Positions 17,525-26,230 of a stretch of 64,000 nucleotides of DNA are shown here, piece after piece. Positions within the stretch are counted from its first letter, which is position 1; every line of letters starts with the position of its first letter. The notes beneath the pieces are model-generated. The model was not told where the DNA came from. It ran no database searches and worked only from the letters and a program-made list of their open reading frames with translations. This DNA comes from Lentisphaerota bacterium (GTDB lineage Bacteria > Verrucomicrobiota > Lentisphaeria > Victivallales > Victivallaceae), in assembly GCA_015061685.1 (NCBI GenBank), contig SUWD01000007.1, positions 45,153-109,152 of the forward strand. The letters are read 5' to 3'. The translations under genes were made by a program, and so were the position numbers.

Positions 17525-18412
17525 TTACTTCTCTTCAGCAGCGGCTTCGGCGGGAGCAGCATCAGCTTTTTTAGCAGTGCGTTTACGGGCCGGTTTGGCA
17601 GCAGCATCATCTTTGGCAGCACGTTTGCGGGGAGCTTTGGGAGCTTTGGCTTCCGCCTCCTCGGCGTTTTCCTGTGCGATCTTCTTGGCGGCCTCGGCAG
17701 CATCACGCTCCTCGGTGACCCGTTTCAGATGGATCTCTTTGGCAATTTTGATAGCTTCGCCGAAAAGATCAGTGATGATCTGGACGGATTTAACCGCATC
17801 ATCGTTGGTGGCAACCGGGTAATCGACCATGGAGGGGTCACCATTGGTATCAACCAGAGCAACGATCGGAATATTCAACTTATTGGCTTCACGGACAGCA
17901 TTGATCTCGTTGCAAACGTCGATGACGATAAGAGCGGCGGGAAGTTTTTTCATTCCGGCGATACCGTCAAGGTCACGATGCAGTTTCTCAACACGACGGG
18001 TCAGAGCGGAGATCTCTTTTTTCTTCATGCCGTTGACAGCATCGGAAGCGAGGATCCCATCGATCTCTTTCATTTTGTCAATGCTTTTACGGATGGTCTG
18101 ATTATTGGTCAGAGTACCACCGAGCCAACGCTCGGAGATGCTGAACATACCGGTCTTATCGGCAAGATCGACAACCAGCTCACGGATCTGACGTTTGGTA
18201 CCGACAAAGAGGACATCGCCGCCATCGCTGACGACTTTCTGCAGGAAGTTGCAGGCGTCGGCGATCTGACGCATGGTCTTGGTCAGGTCAATGATGCTGA
18301 TACCGTTTTTGGCACCATAGACATATTTTTTCATTTTTGGGTTCCAACGGCGGGTCTGGTGTCCGAAATGACAACCTGCTTCCAGCAAATCGTTGATAGT
18401 AACTTTGGCCAT
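17525..18412 (-). CDS. rpsB: 30S ribosomal protein S2 with A/K-rich C-terminal extension
   Basis: The start MAKVTINDLLEAGCHFGHQT at 18412 follows AAAGGA; the core includes RRWNPKMKKYVYGAKNGISI, ERWLGGTLTNNQTIRKSI and the Asp-rich IVALVDTNGDPSMVDYP segment, all hallmarks of S2. The family core ends near residue 230; here about 65 further residues are low-complexity Ala/Lys/Glu with repeated KRAAK and RKRTAKK units. Similar tails occur in S2 of some other phyla. It is transcribed from a promoter at about 18540 through a roughly 115-nt leader, long enough for S2-type autoregulation, and continues into tsf. Confidence 0.97.
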   Translation of the reverse strand: MAKVTINDLLEAGCHFGHQTRRWNPKMKKYVYGAKNGISIIDLTKTMRQIADACNFLQKVVSDGGDVLFVGTKRQIRELVVDLADKTGMFSISERWLGGTLTNNQTIRKSIDKMKEIDGILASDAVNGMKKKEISALTRRVEKLHRDLDGIAGMKKLPAALIVIDVCNEINAVREANKLNIPIVALVDTNGDPSMVDYPVATNDDAVKSVQIITDLFGEAIKIAKEIHLKRVTEERDAAEAAKKIAQENAEEAEAKAPKAPRKRAAKDDAAAKPARKRTAKKADAAPAEAAAEEK

Positions 18413-18536
18413 TTTGCATTTCCTTTCTCTTTGCGGTGCTTTACAACGCATCCTGCGTCTTTAACAAGCCACCTTTTGGTTTAATTGTATCCCGTTGCTC
18501 CGGCCATGGTGGATCAACAGGAGTGCTTATTTTTCT

Positions 18537-18565
18537 AATATATCATGCCACAGCACATTTTACAA
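18537..18565 (-). promoter_or_regulatory. promoter of the rpsB-tsf operon
   Basis: On the minus strand TTGTAA (18565-18560) and TATATT (18542-18537) are separated by 17 nt, directly after the argH stop codon. Confidence 0.6.
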
Positions 18566-18567
18566 GC

Positions 18568-19938
18568 TCAAAACAGCTGTTTTTTCCAAAATTCCAGCTG
18601 ATTTACCACCGGTTCAAAACCGGTACCTCCGGCGATACGCCGCTTTGCCACGCTTTCACGAGGATCAAAGAGAGTGAGAAATGCCGCCGTAGCTTCCGGA
18701 ACAGTCTCCTGCATTTCAGCCAGTGTCGCCTGATCCAGACTCATATTGCGGTCTTTGCAATATTTGACAAAAGCTCCCACCCGGTGATGTGCATCCCGGA
18801 AAGGCACTCCCATTTCCACCAATTTCTCAGCGATATCGGTTGCCATAAGAGCCGGATCTGCAGCCGCAGAAGCCATTTTTTCCCGCTTAATCCGCATATC
18901 CCGGATCATCGGCGGATAAACAGCCAGCATCAATTCCGCTGTATCCAATGCGTCAAATACCGCAACTTTATCCTCCTGCATATCCCGGTTGTAGGTCATC
19001 GGCAAGCCTTTGCACAACGTCAGCATCGCTGTCAGCGAACCGTAAATCCGGGCAGTTTTACCACGGGTAAGCTCACAGACATCCGGATTCTTTTTCTGCG
19101 GCATCAAACTTGAACCGGTGCAGAAAGCATCACTCAATTCAATAAAGTCAAATTCCTGACTGCTCCACAGAATAAGATCTTCAGACAAACGGGAAAAGTG
19201 CATCGCCATCGTTGCCAGTGCCGCAGTAAACTCAATCGCAAAATCACGGTCAGATACCGCATCCATGCTGTTGCGGGTGATCCTGGCAAAACCCAATTCC
19301 CGGCAGACGAACTCCCGGTCAAGCGGCAACGTCGATCCGGCAAGGGCCCCGGAACCAAGCGGCATGACATTGATGCGTTTGCGGCAGTCGGCAAGACGCT
19401 CGGCATCCCGGTCAAACATCTCAACATAAGCAAGCAGATGATGAGCCAGCAAAACCACCTGGGCATGCTGCAAATGGGTGAATCCGGGCAGGATCGTCTC
19501 CTTTTCAGCATCCGCTTTGGCGACCAATTCTTTCTGGAATCCCCGGATTTTTTCAATCAGCCGGTCAACGGCATCCCGCAGGTAAAGCCGGAAATCCAAT
19601 GCAACCTGATCGTTACGGCTTCTTCCGGAATGAACTCTTGCCCCCTCGGCACCGAGAACAGAGATCAATGCACTTTCTACATGCATATGGATATCTTCTT
19701 TGGCAATATCATACTCGAAATCACCGCTTTCGATTCTGGCACAAATCTTATCCAGTTCCTCCCGGATGGCATCGGCTGATTTCTGCGGTATGATCCCCTG
19801 CTTCGCCAGCATCGCCGCATGAGCCTTACTCCCGGCGATATCATGCTTATACAATCTCTGATCGAAACTTATCGATTCAGAATAGATTTTTACATCCTTT
19901 TGCGTTTCTTCTCCGAAACGTCCTCCCCAAAGAGCCAT
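18568..19938 (-). CDS. argH: argininosuccinate lyase
   Basis: ArgH splits argininosuccinate into arginine and fumarate, the last step of arginine synthesis. The protein (456 residues, normal length) starts MALWGGRFGEETQKDVKIYS, carries ALISVLGAEGARVHSGRSRN and ILPGFTHLQHAQ with the catalytic His, and has the fumarase-superfamily signature GSSLMPQKKNPD. AGGTGA precedes the ATG. It starts only 9 nt after the tandem FabZ gene, so it is transcribed with lpxC and fabZ, an unusual mix of lipid A and arginine genes. Confidence 0.97.
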   Translation of the reverse strand: MALWGGRFGEETQKDVKIYSESISFDQRLYKHDIAGSKAHAAMLAKQGIIPQKSADAIREELDKICARIESGDFEYDIAKEDIHMHVESALISVLGAEGARVHSGRSRNDQVALDFRLYLRDAVDRLIEKIRGFQKELVAKADAEKETILPGFTHLQHAQVVLLAHHLLAYVEMFDRDAERLADCRKRINVMPLGSGALAGSTLPLDREFVCRELGFARITRNSMDAVSDRDFAIEFTAALATMAMHFSRLSEDLILWSSQEFDFIELSDAFCTGSSLMPQKKNPDVCELTRGKTARIYGSLTAMLTLCKGLPMTYNRDMQEDKVAVFDALDTAELMLAVYPPMIRDMRIKREKMASAAADPALMATDIAEKLVEMGVPFRDAHHRVGAFVKYCKDRNMSLDQATLAEMQETVPEATAAFLTLFDPRESVAKRRIAGGTGFEPVVNQLEFWKKQLF

Positions 19939-19947
19939 AATATCACC

Positions 19948-20847
19948 TCATGCTTCAACAATGGCAAACATCAGAGCCACTTCGGCAACGACTTCTTCGC
20001 CGACACGGATGAGACCGGCACCTTTGCCGAACCGGGATTTGCTCTCCGGCAGATTGATATCGATCAAAATCTGCTCTCCAGGAACAACCTGACGGTGGAA
20101 CACCGCCTTGTCGATCGCCATGAAAAATCCGAGTTTTCCGGCATTCTCCGGACGGGAAAGGACACTGGCACAACCGCTCTGGGCGGCAATTTCACACATC
20201 AGAGCATCCGGAACAGTGGTATATCCGCCGTCAATAAACTGCTCATTGCCGGAAATATTTTTGACAGCGATAATCCGGGTGCTTTCCACCTTGGCAATAT
20301 AATCGATCAACAGGAAAGGGAAACGATGCGGCATCAAACCCATGACCTGATCGGTATCCATATTGATATCAGCGGTGCGGGCACATTCTGAATCAAGCAC
20401 CGGCAAAGATTTGATTCCACCGGTAACTTCCGGAGCACTGATGATCGTCATGGTCGCTTCACTGCAAACCCCGGAAGCAGTCTTGCACACAGCTTTAATG
20501 ATCCATTGATCATCGGAAAATTCGACAACTTCAGCTTCAACGATCATCCGGTCACCCGGCAGGATCGGACGGCGGAATTTCACCTTTTCCAGCATTTTGA
20601 TCCGCTTTGCACGGGCATCTCCGGGCAGGAAACAGCAACAGAGCTGACGCATGGATTCAACATGCAGCACTCCGGGAACAATCGGATGGACGGGGAAGTG
20701 TCCGACAAAAAATTCTTCATTCACCGCAAAACCTTTGTACCCGGTAAAATGCGTATCATCATTTTTCTGTGCAAAATCCAAAAGCTTCCATGGAGCTTTC
20801 AAACCGAGCTTGGCGTAAATCTCATTCACTTGCAGAACTTCAGACAT
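19948..20847 (-). CDS. tandem FabZ-like hot-dog protein ((3R)-hydroxyacyl-ACP dehydratase)
   Basis: Two FabZ-type hot-dog domains are joined in one 299-residue chain. Domain 1 (about 15-140) has NEEFFVGHFPVHPIVPGVLH with the catalytic His (about H50) and the Glu of LHVES (about E64), so it should be active, although the usual LPHRYPFLLVD start is missing. Domain 2 (about 165-299) has the start LMPHRFPFLLIDYI but the catalytic segment is changed to NEQFIDGGYTTVPDALMCEI, with no His. The active dehydratase normally dimerises; here a pseudo-dimer is likely. It supplies hydroxyacyl-ACP metabolism next to lpxC, 23 nt upstream. The start at 20847 is supported by GGAG. Confidence 0.85.
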   Translation of the reverse strand: MSEVLQVNEIYAKLGLKAPWKLLDFAQKNDDTHFTGYKGFAVNEEFFVGHFPVHPIVPGVLHVESMRQLCCCFLPGDARAKRIKMLEKVKFRRPILPGDRMIVEAEVVEFSDDQWIIKAVCKTASGVCSEATMTIISAPEVTGGIKSLPVLDSECARTADINMDTDQVMGLMPHRFPFLLIDYIAKVESTRIIAVKNISGNEQFIDGGYTTVPDALMCEIAAQSGCASVLSRPENAGKLGFFMAIDKAVFHRQVVPGEQILIDINLPESKSRFGKGAGLIRVGEEVVAEVALMFAIVEA

Positions 20848-20870
20848 TTTTCTTTTCTCCTGTGTTATTT

Positions 20871-21722
20871 TCAATTTTGTTGTTCAGCATTGATCATCGC
20901 CAGTAATTTACCGGCAAGTTCCACATTTTTCGGATGTCCCGGACAAACAGCGATCAACTTACCGGTGATCCGGCATCCGGCAAGGTAAATATCTCCGATG
21001 GCATCCATGATCTTGTGCCGGACGATCTCATTATCAAAACGGAGTTTGTCTTTACAGATAATCGCCCCGTCATGAATGATCGCCGCTGCATCCAGACTGC
21101 CGCCTTTACACAACCCGACCGAAAGAAGCATTCGCAAATCACTGTAATCAACAAAAGTTCTGCCGGGTGCGATCTCCCTGGCATAGCTCTCCTGCTCCAA
21201 TTCGTATTGATAAAACTGCGGATCAAAAGGACAGTTTTTGAAACTGGTAACACAGCTGACCGACAGTTTTTCCGGATCGGGGAGCAGCACCACCTGCGTT
21301 TTGCCGCCGACAGCCGCCACCGGAACTTTGGGGGTGAAAGTGCGTGCCGGTTTATTCTGGACTACTACTCCGGCAGACATGACCAATTCATAGTAAGGCA
21401 GACTGCTGCCGTCGGCAATCGGCGGCTCCATACCATTCATCTCGACGATGCAGTTGTCTATTTTACAAGCGTGAAGAGCAGACATAATATGCTCGACCGT
21501 GTAAACCTTGCCTTCTCCTTCGGCGATCGTGGTTCCCCGCTGGACATCGACCACATTTGATGCAAGTGCCCGGACTTCCGGCTTGCCGGGCAGATCGACC
21601 CGCCGGAAAACGATCCCGGTATCTTCCGGAGCCGGATGCAGTCTGACCGTAGTTCTCGCCCCGGAATGCAGGGCAATTCCGGAAAAAGCAGCACTCCTGG
21701 CGACAGTTTGTTGCATTTCCAT
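20871..21722 (-). CDS. lpxC: UDP-3-O-acyl-N-acetylglucosamine deacetylase
   Basis: LpxC is the committed zinc deacetylase of lipid A synthesis. The protein shows AFSGIALHSGARTTVRLHPA at the N terminus, VYTVEHIMSALHACKIDN with the first zinc His, EPPIADGSSLPYYELV, FDNEIVRHKIMDAIGDIYLA with the second zinc His and Asp, and the C-terminal GHPKNVELAGKLL His. The start at 21722 has a GGAG site 8 nt upstream; an earlier ATG at 21737 overlaps that site. It is followed by the tandem FabZ gene and argH. Presence of LpxC indicates an outer membrane with lipid A. Confidence 0.95.
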   Translation of the reverse strand: MEMQQTVARSAAFSGIALHSGARTTVRLHPAPEDTGIVFRRVDLPGKPEVRALASNVVDVQRGTTIAEGEGKVYTVEHIMSALHACKIDNCIVEMNGMEPPIADGSSLPYYELVMSAGVVVQNKPARTFTPKVPVAAVGGKTQVVLLPDPEKLSVSCVTSFKNCPFDPQFYQYELEQESYAREIAPGRTFVDYSDLRMLLSVGLCKGGSLDAAAIIHDGAIICKDKLRFDNEIVRHKIMDAIGDIYLAGCRITGKLIAVCPGHPKNVELAGKLLAMINAEQQN

Positions 21723-21743
21723 TAAAAAAATCTCCATTTTGAT

Positions 21744-21772
21744 TTGACAAAAACAACTTCACGTTTCATAAT
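21744..21772 (+). promoter_or_regulatory. promoter of miaA
   Basis: A consensus TTGACA (21744-21749) and CATAAT (21767-21772) are 17 nt apart; the miaA start codon follows about 45 nt downstream. Confidence 0.65.
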
Positions 21773-21817
21773 ATAATACATGACAAAGGTTCAATTCAAA
21801 TCAGGAGAGCAAAAATA

Positions 21818-22696
21818 ATGCAGGATTTTAAAGATTCTGTCAAAATTATCGTGATTTCCGGCCCTACAGCCACCGGAAAGACCGCTCTTGCCGTCAAATT
21901 GGCAGAAAAATTCAATGGCGAAATCATCAGTGCCGATTCCCGGCAGGTTTACCGTAATATGGATATCGGTTCCGGGAAGGATCTTTCTGAGTACAAACAA
22001 ATACCATACCACCTGATCGATATTGCTGATCCGGCAACGGAAACTTACAATCTCGGACGCTTCTGCCGGGATGCCTGGCAGGCAATTGCAGACATAAGCA
22101 ACCGGAAAAAACTTCCTGTCATCTGCGGCGGAACGGCATTGTATATTGCCGCACTGCTTGACGGCTACCGCCTGCCGGGGGGAGCCTTGCCGCCACGCAC
22201 TTACGATACACCACGCATCCGGCAGAATCCGGATGCCCCTCCGTCATTTACTCCGCCGTTTGCCATTGATCCGCTGTTTTTAGGAGTCCTGTATCCCCGA
22301 CTGACTGTCCGGGAAAGAATTGAAAAACGGCTCGATGCCCGTTTTGAGTGCGGAATGGTGGACGAAGTAAGAAAACTCCACGATGAACACCATGTCAGTT
22401 TTGAAACACTGGAATCATTCGGCTTGGAATACCGGGAAATCTCTCTTTACCTGCAAGGCAAATATACTTTTGAGGAGATGCGTACTCAACTGCTCAATAA
22501 AATCCGTCATTTTGCCAAACGGCAGGATATTTTCTTCCGGAAACTGGAACGGGAGGGCCATCAGATACATTGGCTGAAAGCCGGAAATGATCCCGATCCG
22601 GAAATATTGATCCGGGATTTTCTGGCAAATAAAAAGATCGCAGAACCCACATTCAAACTCTGCGATCATCACAATCCGCCGTCTTACCAAAAGTAA
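21818..22696 (+). CDS. miaA: tRNA dimethylallyltransferase
   Basis: MiaA adds a dimethylallyl group to A37 of tRNAs reading UNN codons. The protein (292 residues) has the P-loop IVISGPTATGKTALAVKLAE near the N terminus, the EIISADSRQVYRNMDIGSGK segment that contacts tRNA and Mg, the KLPVICGGTALYIAALLDGY motif and the C-terminal FAKRQDIFFRKLER tail matching the usual RYAKRQxTWFR. GGAGA precedes the ATG. It is a single gene between the lpxC promoter region and a convergent terminator. Confidence 0.96.
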   Translation: MQDFKDSVKIIVISGPTATGKTALAVKLAEKFNGEIISADSRQVYRNMDIGSGKDLSEYKQIPYHLIDIADPATETYNLGRFCRDAWQAIADISNRKKLPVICGGTALYIAALLDGYRLPGGALPPRTYDTPRIRQNPDAPPSFTPPFAIDPLFLGVLYPRLTVRERIEKRLDARFECGMVDEVRKLHDEHHVSFETLESFGLEYREISLYLQGKYTFEEMRTQLLNKIRHFAKRQDIFFRKLEREGHQIHWLKAGNDPDPEILIRDFLANKKIAEPTFKLCDHHNPPSYQK

Positions 22697-22703
22697 GTTG
22701 CAA

Positions 22704-22742
22704 ATTTTCAGCCTTCTGCTTAAAAAACAGGAGGCTGAAAAT
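22704..22742. terminator. bidirectional terminator between miaA and lipoprotein gene
   Basis: ATTTTCAGCCT (22704-22714) pairs with AGGCTGAAAAT (22732-22742); an inner CTG/CAG extends the stem. The loop region contains the stop codon of the convergent lipoprotein gene. Confidence 0.75.
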
Positions 22743-23490
22743 CATTAGCCGGAAACTTGGGGTTAAGCTGATAGTATAATACCTTGCACTCCTGAGTATC
22801 TCCCAGCTGATGCACCTGGGTTTCAACCGGGATCACCACTCCTTCACGCAGTTCATATTTCATTATCCGGTTTTCGTAATCAAAAACATCGTTTTCTCCG
22901 ATCTGAACTTTCATTTTGACCCGCCGGAGCAAATAATCATCCATGTCCACGTAGAAATATATCGGGTATTCCTGATTTTCCAAACGGCATTCAAGGCGGT
23001 AGAAATTTCCAAGTTCATTGGAACACTTCACCAGCTGCACATCTTTGAAAACAGCACTGTATCCGCCGCTGCCGGGACGGCCGAGACTGGCAAGCATCTG
23101 CATCCGGTCCAACCCTTTTTCATCAAGCAAAACAATTTTACGGCTGGCATAATCTGCGATCCAGCCCCTTTTGCCGTCGGTACAGAAAATATTGCTCGGC
23201 TCATTATCCACAAAGGTAATCAATGCAATTTTATCCGGTTTCTCAAATTTGACTTCAACCATCTGCACGATGTCATCATCCAGAAAAAATTCCTGCTTGA
23301 CCTCCTGACGCATAACATAACTGCTGCTGGCAGCAAATAAACCATCGGGATCACTTGCGGCATTCATTCTTTTTTCCAACTCCGCCAAACTTATATCTGC
23401 CGGAGAAACCACATCTATTATCTCCGTTGCACAACCTCCGGCAAACAGAATCAAAACAAACGCTGCCAAAAACAATACCATCTTTTTCAT
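22720..23490 (-). CDS. LolA/LolB-like lipoprotein of unknown function
   Basis: The start at 23490 follows CGGGAGA. MKKMVLFLAAFVLILFAGGC is a lipoprotein signal with the lipobox Cys at residue 20, so the protein is lipidated. The mature part (about 236 residues) has repeated beta-strand patterns such as QMVEVKFEKPDKIALITFVD, SNIFCTDGKRGWIADYASRK and YPIYFYVDMDDYLLRRVKMK, resembling the half-barrel fold of LolA and of outer membrane lipoprotein-sorting proteins (substrate lipid bound inside a beta sheet). It could be a periplasmic lipid or lipoprotein carrier or sensor. The family call is by pattern only. It is monocistronic. Confidence 0.6.
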   Translation of the reverse strand: MKKMVLFLAAFVLILFAGGCATEIIDVVSPADISLAELEKRMNAASDPDGLFAASSSYVMRQEVKQEFFLDDDIVQMVEVKFEKPDKIALITFVDNEPSNIFCTDGKRGWIADYASRKIVLLDEKGLDRMQMLASLGRPGSGGYSAVFKDVQLVKCSNELGNFYRLECRLENQEYPIYFYVDMDDYLLRRVKMKVQIGENDVFDYENRIMKYELREGVVIPVETQVHQLGDTQECKVLYYQLNPKFPANDFQPPVF

Positions 23491-23607
23491 AAAAAAAGTT
23501 CTCCCGGGTAGAATAAAACAACAAGCGATATTATTGATAATATACACCGGTTGAGGATAAAAACCAGTAATTTTTTATTTTTCCTGAAAATATTTTTATT
23601 ATCCCCC

Positions 23608-23635
23608 TTGACAAAACAGGTTTTCACGTGATAAT
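23608..23635 (+). promoter_or_regulatory. promoter of topA
   Basis: TTGACA (23608-23613) and GATAAT (23630-23635, preceded by GT) are separated by 16 nt. A short inverted repeat GTGTA/TACAC follows near 23645-23657 in the leader. Confidence 0.6.
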
Positions 23636-23717
23636 GTAAATTATGTGTACGATACACGCACGCGTGAGAAACGAAAATCTCTCTGCGGTATAATAAATAT
23701 TGTAAGGATTTTTTACC

Positions 23718-26213
23718 ATGGCAAAATTACTGATAGTGGAGTCTCCGACCAAAGCCCGCACAATAGGCCGGATGCTGAATAAAGATTATGATATAGTCGC
23801 ATCAATGGGACATGTCAGAGATTTGCCGGAACACGATTTCGGGATCGATATTGAAAACAGCTTTGCTCCTCTCTATGTTGATACCCCCCGCAGCCGTCCG
23901 GTAGTCAAAAACCTTAAAGAGTCTGCGAAAAAAGCGGATGAGATCTATCTGGCGACAGACCCTGACCGCGAAGGGGAAGCTATCGCCTGGCATTTGAAAA
24001 ATATTCTTGCCAATGTCAATAAAAAAGCTCCGTTTCACCGGGTGACGTTTCACGAAATAACCCGGCAGGCGATCGAAAATGCCATCGATGCCAAGGGTGA
24101 GATCAATATCAATCTCGTCGATGCACAGCAGGCAAGACGTATTCTCGACCGCATCGTCGGTTATCAGGTCAGTCCCCTGCTCTGGCGGAAACTCGGCAAA
24201 GGCAGTTCCGCCGGACGGGTACAATCCGCCGCATTACGTCTGATCGTGGAAAGAGAACGGGAAATTATGGCATTTACGCCGGAAGAATATTGGAATTTCA
24301 CCGCTCTTTTCGCCTCTCCGGGAAATGACAAGATAAAAAGCAAACTTTTCAAAATCAACCACAAAGATGTTGACGTCGCATCTGCTGATGATGCGGATAA
24401 AATCGAATACGCCGTAAAAAACGGTTCAATGCCGCAGGTGACTTCGGTAACCGTACAGGAACGGAAACGCAATCCGTATCCGCCCTTTACCACCAGTACA
24501 TTACAGCAGGCTGCCAACCAGCTGCTTCACTATTCAGCAACCAGTACCATGCGTTACGCCCAACAACTTTACGAAGGTATAGATCTGGGCAATGGGAATT
24601 CCGCAGGTTTGATCACCTACATGCGTACTGATTCGGTAACAATCGCAAAAGAAGCACAAATTGCAGCAGCTGATTTTATTGGAAGTACTTACGGCAAAGA
24701 ATATCTGCCGGAGAAATTCAACAGCTACAAAAACAAAGCCGCCGCACAGGAGGCTCACGAAGCTATCCGTCCGACAGATGTCAGACGCACCCCGGAATCT
24801 CTGGCAGCTGTTCTGGACGGACCGCAGCTCAAACTTTACACTTTGATCTGGAAACGTTTCGTTGCCAGTCAAATGGCACAGGCCAAGCAGGAACTGGTTA
24901 CTGCCGATGTAATTGTCAACGGCAGTGATCAGAAACAATATCAGTTCCGCACGACAGCGACGCTGACTGTATTCCCCGGATTCCTCACGGTTTTCGGAGA
25001 TAACACCGCCCAGGAAAAAGAAGATTGCCGCCCGGCTGTACTGCGTTCATTGCATCAGGGAGACCTGCTGACGATGAAAGAATTCAACAAAGAACAGAAA
25101 TTTACGGAACCACCTCCGCGTTTTACAGAAGCTTCTTTGATCAAACTGCTGGAAGAAAACGGTATCGGAAGACCGTCAACTTATGCAACAATCATCCGTA
25201 CCATTCAAGATCGCAGTTATGTCAGCAAAGAACAAAACAAACTCCTTCCGACAGAATTGGGTTTTACGGTCAACGATTTTCTGGTGGAAAAGCTTCCGGA
25301 ATTGTTTAATATCGGATTCACCGCCCAGATGGAGCAAAAGCTCGATGATGTGGAAGCCGGTTCCGTCCACTGGGTAAATATGATGGCTGATTTTTACAAC
25401 CGTTTCTCCCCGTGGCTGGCTGCAGCCAAAGACAGCGGTGCTCCGGAAACAAACAAAGCTCAAACGTTATTGAGTATTTTCAACGGAATAAAATTTGAGG
25501 AAAAACAAAAGGTCGGCAGACGGATCTTTGATGATGCGGCATTTATTGATTCCATCAGGGAAAAATTCAACAGTTCTGCAAAAATGAGTGAAAAGCAATA
25601 TTTGGCTCTGTTGACAATGGCAGCAAAATATGCGGATCAACTGACTGCCAAAATATCATCCCTCCCCCTTGAACTGCAAGAAGATCTGAAACAGGCAGCC
25701 GATCGTCTCCGGGAGAAAAAAGAAGCCGAAAGTCAACGCCCGCCCATTCCCGAAGATGGCGGTTATGCCCCTGTTTTCAATGCCTTTGACAGCGTCGTTT
25801 TCCCGGAAGTGAAATCCGGAAGATTCGCATTTGATGAGGGCAAATTTTTCAAATCACTTAAACGTCAGGCTCTTTCCGGAAAAGTATTGAGCGAAAAACA
25901 GCTGAATGCCCTGAAGAAAATGGCCGTCAAATACCGCGATCAATTGAAAAATCCGGAAGATGTTTTCAAAGCTTTGCAAATCGACAGTGCTGAAATCCCG
26001 GAATCAAGCATCAGCAATACCGAAAAAATACAGGATTTGCTCAAAAAACTGTCAACTGTAACCCAATGGACCATCCCGGAAAAGAAAGGCCGGTTCGTTT
26101 TTGATGAGAAAAAATTCTATCAATCGATCGTCCGTCAGGTCTCCGATGGAAAAAGCCTCAGTGCGAAACAAATTGCCGCTCTGGAAAAACTTGCTGCAAA
26201 ATATCTGTCCTGA
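23718..26213 (+). CDS. topA: DNA topoisomerase I (type IA) with a novel triplicated C terminus
   Basis: The Toprim domain starts MAKLLIVESPTKARTIGRML and includes EIYLATDPDREGEAIAWHLK with the acidic metal triad; the active-site Tyr is in GLITYMRTDS (about Y301), and AHEAIRPTD and LLEENGIGRPSTYATII complete the type IA core to about residue 590. The enzyme relaxes negative supercoils by single-strand passage. Most bacterial TopA proteins continue with Cys4 zinc fingers; none is present here. Instead three repeats of about 45 residues follow (from about 597, 697 and 790), with the pattern GRFxFDExKFxxSIxRQ then a variable segment, LSxKQxxALxKMAAKY. They are probably DNA- or RNA-binding replacements. 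The next gene starts 17 nt later. Confidence 0.95.
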   Translation: MAKLLIVESPTKARTIGRMLNKDYDIVASMGHVRDLPEHDFGIDIENSFAPLYVDTPRSRPVVKNLKESAKKADEIYLATDPDREGEAIAWHLKNILANVNKKAPFHRVTFHEITRQAIENAIDAKGEININLVDAQQARRILDRIVGYQVSPLLWRKLGKGSSAGRVQSAALRLIVEREREIMAFTPEEYWNFTALFASPGNDKIKSKLFKINHKDVDVASADDADKIEYAVKNGSMPQVTSVTVQERKRNPYPPFTTSTLQQAANQLLHYSATSTMRYAQQLYEGIDLGNGNSAGLITYMRTDSVTIAKEAQIAAADFIGSTYGKEYLPEKFNSYKNKAAAQEAHEAIRPTDVRRTPESLAAVLDGPQLKLYTLIWKRFVASQMAQAKQELVTADVIVNGSDQKQYQFRTTATLTVFPGFLTVFGDNTAQEKEDCRPAVLRSLHQGDLLTMKEFNKEQKFTEPPPRFTEASLIKLLEENGIGRPSTYATIIRTIQDRSYVSKEQNKLLPTELGFTVNDFLVEKLPELFNIGFTAQMEQKLDDVEAGSVHWVNMMADFYNRFSPWLAAAKDSGAPETNKAQTLLSIFNGIKFEEKQKVGRRIFDDAAFIDSIREKFNSSAKMSEKQYLALLTMAAKYADQLTAKISSLPLELQEDLKQAADRLREKKEAESQRPPIPEDGGYAPVFNAFDSVVFPEVKSGRFAFDEGKFFKSLKRQALSGKVLSEKQLNALKKMAVKYRDQLKNPEDVFKALQIDSAEIPESSISNTEKIQDLLKKLSTVTQWTIPEKKGRFVFDEKKFYQSIVRQVSDGKSLSAKQIAALEKLAAKYLS

Positions 26214-26230
26214 AAACAGGAAAACAGAAT

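Noticed and set aside
16661..18484. Long plus-strand open frames opposite tsf and rpsB (287 and 251 codons).
   Set aside because: They mirror strongly conserved genes on the other strand, lack ribosome sites, and have no family resemblance; they are codon-bias shadows.
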